Positions 63,152-64,000 of a DNA stretch of 64,000 nt are shown one piece after another. The notes beneath the pieces are model-generated. The model made no database searches. It saw only the letters and a program-made list of their open reading frames with translations, and had not been told where the DNA came from. The position numbers were made by a program, and so were the translations under genes. Source of the stretch: Maridesulfovibrio zosterae DSM 11974 (GTDB lineage: Bacteria; Desulfobacterota; Desulfovibrionia; Desulfovibrionales; Desulfovibrionaceae); the NCBI RefSeq assembly GCF_000425265.1, contig NZ_KE384342.1:824245-888244 (forward strand). Reading direction: 5' to 3'. The first letter of the stretch is position 1, and each line of letters begins with the position of its first letter.

Positions 63152-64000
63152 TATTTCCTCCCTGCTGCGCAGGATCATCATATACATCAACCTTGACAAT
63201 TGTGCCCTTATTAACAGTACTGCTTATCTCAAGTTCCGCGTTGATACGTGCGGCTCTTTCACGGATTCCGCGAAGCCCCATTCCGCCTGTTGGCAGAGTT
63301 GCATGATCAAACCCATGCCCGTCATCAATAATCTGAATACAGGTATGACCGGCGGCAAAAACTACCTTTACAATTACAGCTCCGGCCTTTGAATGCTTAG
63401 TGGAATTATTAAGAGCTTCAATAGCGATTCGAAAAACTTCTTCTTCTACGCGTAAAGGCAGCCTTCTTTCATCCCCATCCACCAGCAGCTCGGCACTTAC
63501 CCCGGACCTGACCTCAACGGAATTAAGCCTTGCCTGCAATGCACCGACTAATCCCTCGCTTTCCAGTTCGGGAGGATGAAGATCAAAAATGAGCGAACGC
63601 ATATCCCGCATAGCCTGCTGCGCCATGCCTTGCAGAGCTTTAAGCTGTTCGACAGCTATAGATTCTTTACCGGACTCAAGTGAACGTACCGCAGCATCGG
63701 AACAGAAAGTTATTGCATACAAAGCCTGAGTAACCGAATCATGAAGTTCACGGGCAAGTCTACGCCGCTCGTCCTGTACAACAAGCTTTTCACTCTGCTC
63801 AAACAAACGACTGTTACGTATAGCAAGCACTGCCTGTGCGGCAAACATTTCCATGATACGTTTATCAAGATGATCAAAACCACCAGGCTTATTATAAACC
63901 AGTAACAGTCCTAATTTTTTATCGCCTTCACGCAAAGGAACGGCTATGAGAGTACGGACTGTATTGCTGCATTCTCCTGCAGATATCTCACTCTGGGCAT
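63144..64000 (-). CDS. GAF histidine kinase, NarX/DegS type (partial, N-terminus off window)
   Basis: The frame is open to the right edge, giving at least 285 residues; an apparent start at 63935 is an internal TTG. The visible part begins in a GAF domain (VRTLIAVPLREGDKKLGLLLV ... RIMEMFAAQAVLAIRNSRLF), then has a HisKA_3 dimer and phospho-His region (ERRRLARELHDSVTQAL) and an ATPase domain (RIAIEALNNSTKHSKA, IDDGHGFD, GMGLRGIRERA). It phosphorylates the overlapping NarL-type regulator. The full sensor part cannot be seen. Confidence 0.93.
   Translation of the reverse strand, partial: AQSEISAGECSNTVRTLIAVPLREGDKKLGLLLVYNKPGGFDHLDKRIMEMFAAQAVLAIRNSRLFEQSEKLVVQDERRRLARELHDSVTQALYAITFCSDAAVRSLESGKESIAVEQLKALQGMAQQAMRDMRSLIFDLHPPELESEGLVGALQARLNSVEVRSGVSAELLVDGDERRLPLRVEEEVFRIAIEALNNSTKHSKAGAVIVKVVFAAGHTCIQIIDDGHGFDHATLPTGGMGLRGIRERAARINAELEISSTVNKGTIVKVDVYDDPAQQGGNNE

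Overview
The window looks like a chromosomal segment of a low-GC, marine-type member of the Desulfovibrionales (Maridesulfovibrio-like). This is an inference from gene content: a DUF2333 membrane protein, a fructose PTS built on a fused EIIA-HPr-EI protein, an RRM-type RNA-binding protein, many two-component genes, a heme-containing sensor kinase and ferredoxin-fused nitroreductases. No rRNA, tRNA, CRISPR array or intact transposase was seen.

Layout. (1) 1-1.8 kb: accessory DNA. It holds the start of a two-gene operon with a defence-like look, running off the left edge, then a HEPN-like protein and a repeat-rich stretch with a tmRNA-3'-end-like sequence that may be the edge of an integrated element. 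(2) 1.8-3.7 kb: DUF2333 protein and a stand-alone parvulin, with a diverged repeat on each side of the parvulin. (3) 3.9-9.8 kb: a peptide/nickel-type ABC importer whose operon starts with a SAM methyltransferase; then a MerR/GyrI regulator and a small secreted protein. (4) 12-22.9 kb: type I secretion genes (peptidase-like ABC exporter, HlyD adaptor, a glycosyltransferase) and three RTX-type proteins, each gene followed by its own terminator. (5) 23.2-25.8 kb: RCK/USP protein plus CPA2 antiporter. (6) 25.9-33.8 kb: LysR, DASS anion transporter, thioredoxin, signal-less aryl-sulfate sulfotransferase, atypical thioredoxin reductase, outer-membrane protein and a second LysR. (7) 34.3-37.1 kb: an EamA transporter, a SAM methyltransferase and a CBS/cysteine-synthase-like enzyme, probably a small-molecule pathway. 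(8) 37.2-43.7 kb: fructose PTS operon and a divergent LacI-type regulator, with palindromic operators between them. (9) 43.8-44.7 kb: NIPSNAP protein and an RRM protein with a long structured leader. (10) 45-55.6 kb: eight co-oriented signalling genes (three histidine kinases, a REC protein, REC-HD-GYP, a degenerate REC-HD-GYP, REC-HDOD and a lipoprotein binding protein). (11) 55.9-60 kb: a membrane protein with HExxH, a class 3 lipase, a DUF5675 protein and a second alpha/beta hydrolase. (12) 60.2-62.3 kb: nitroreductase, flavin reductase, tautomerase and ABM-type monooxygenase. (13) 62.5-64 kb: a NarL-type regulator and a GAF histidine kinase cut by the right edge.

The segments most likely to hold something undescribed are region 6 (a cytoplasmic sulfotransferase paired with a thioredoxin system and transporters), region 7 (methyltransferase, beta-replacing PLP enzyme and exporter), region 10 (a dedicated signalling cluster with a pseudo-HD-GYP) and the truncated defence-like operon at the left edge.
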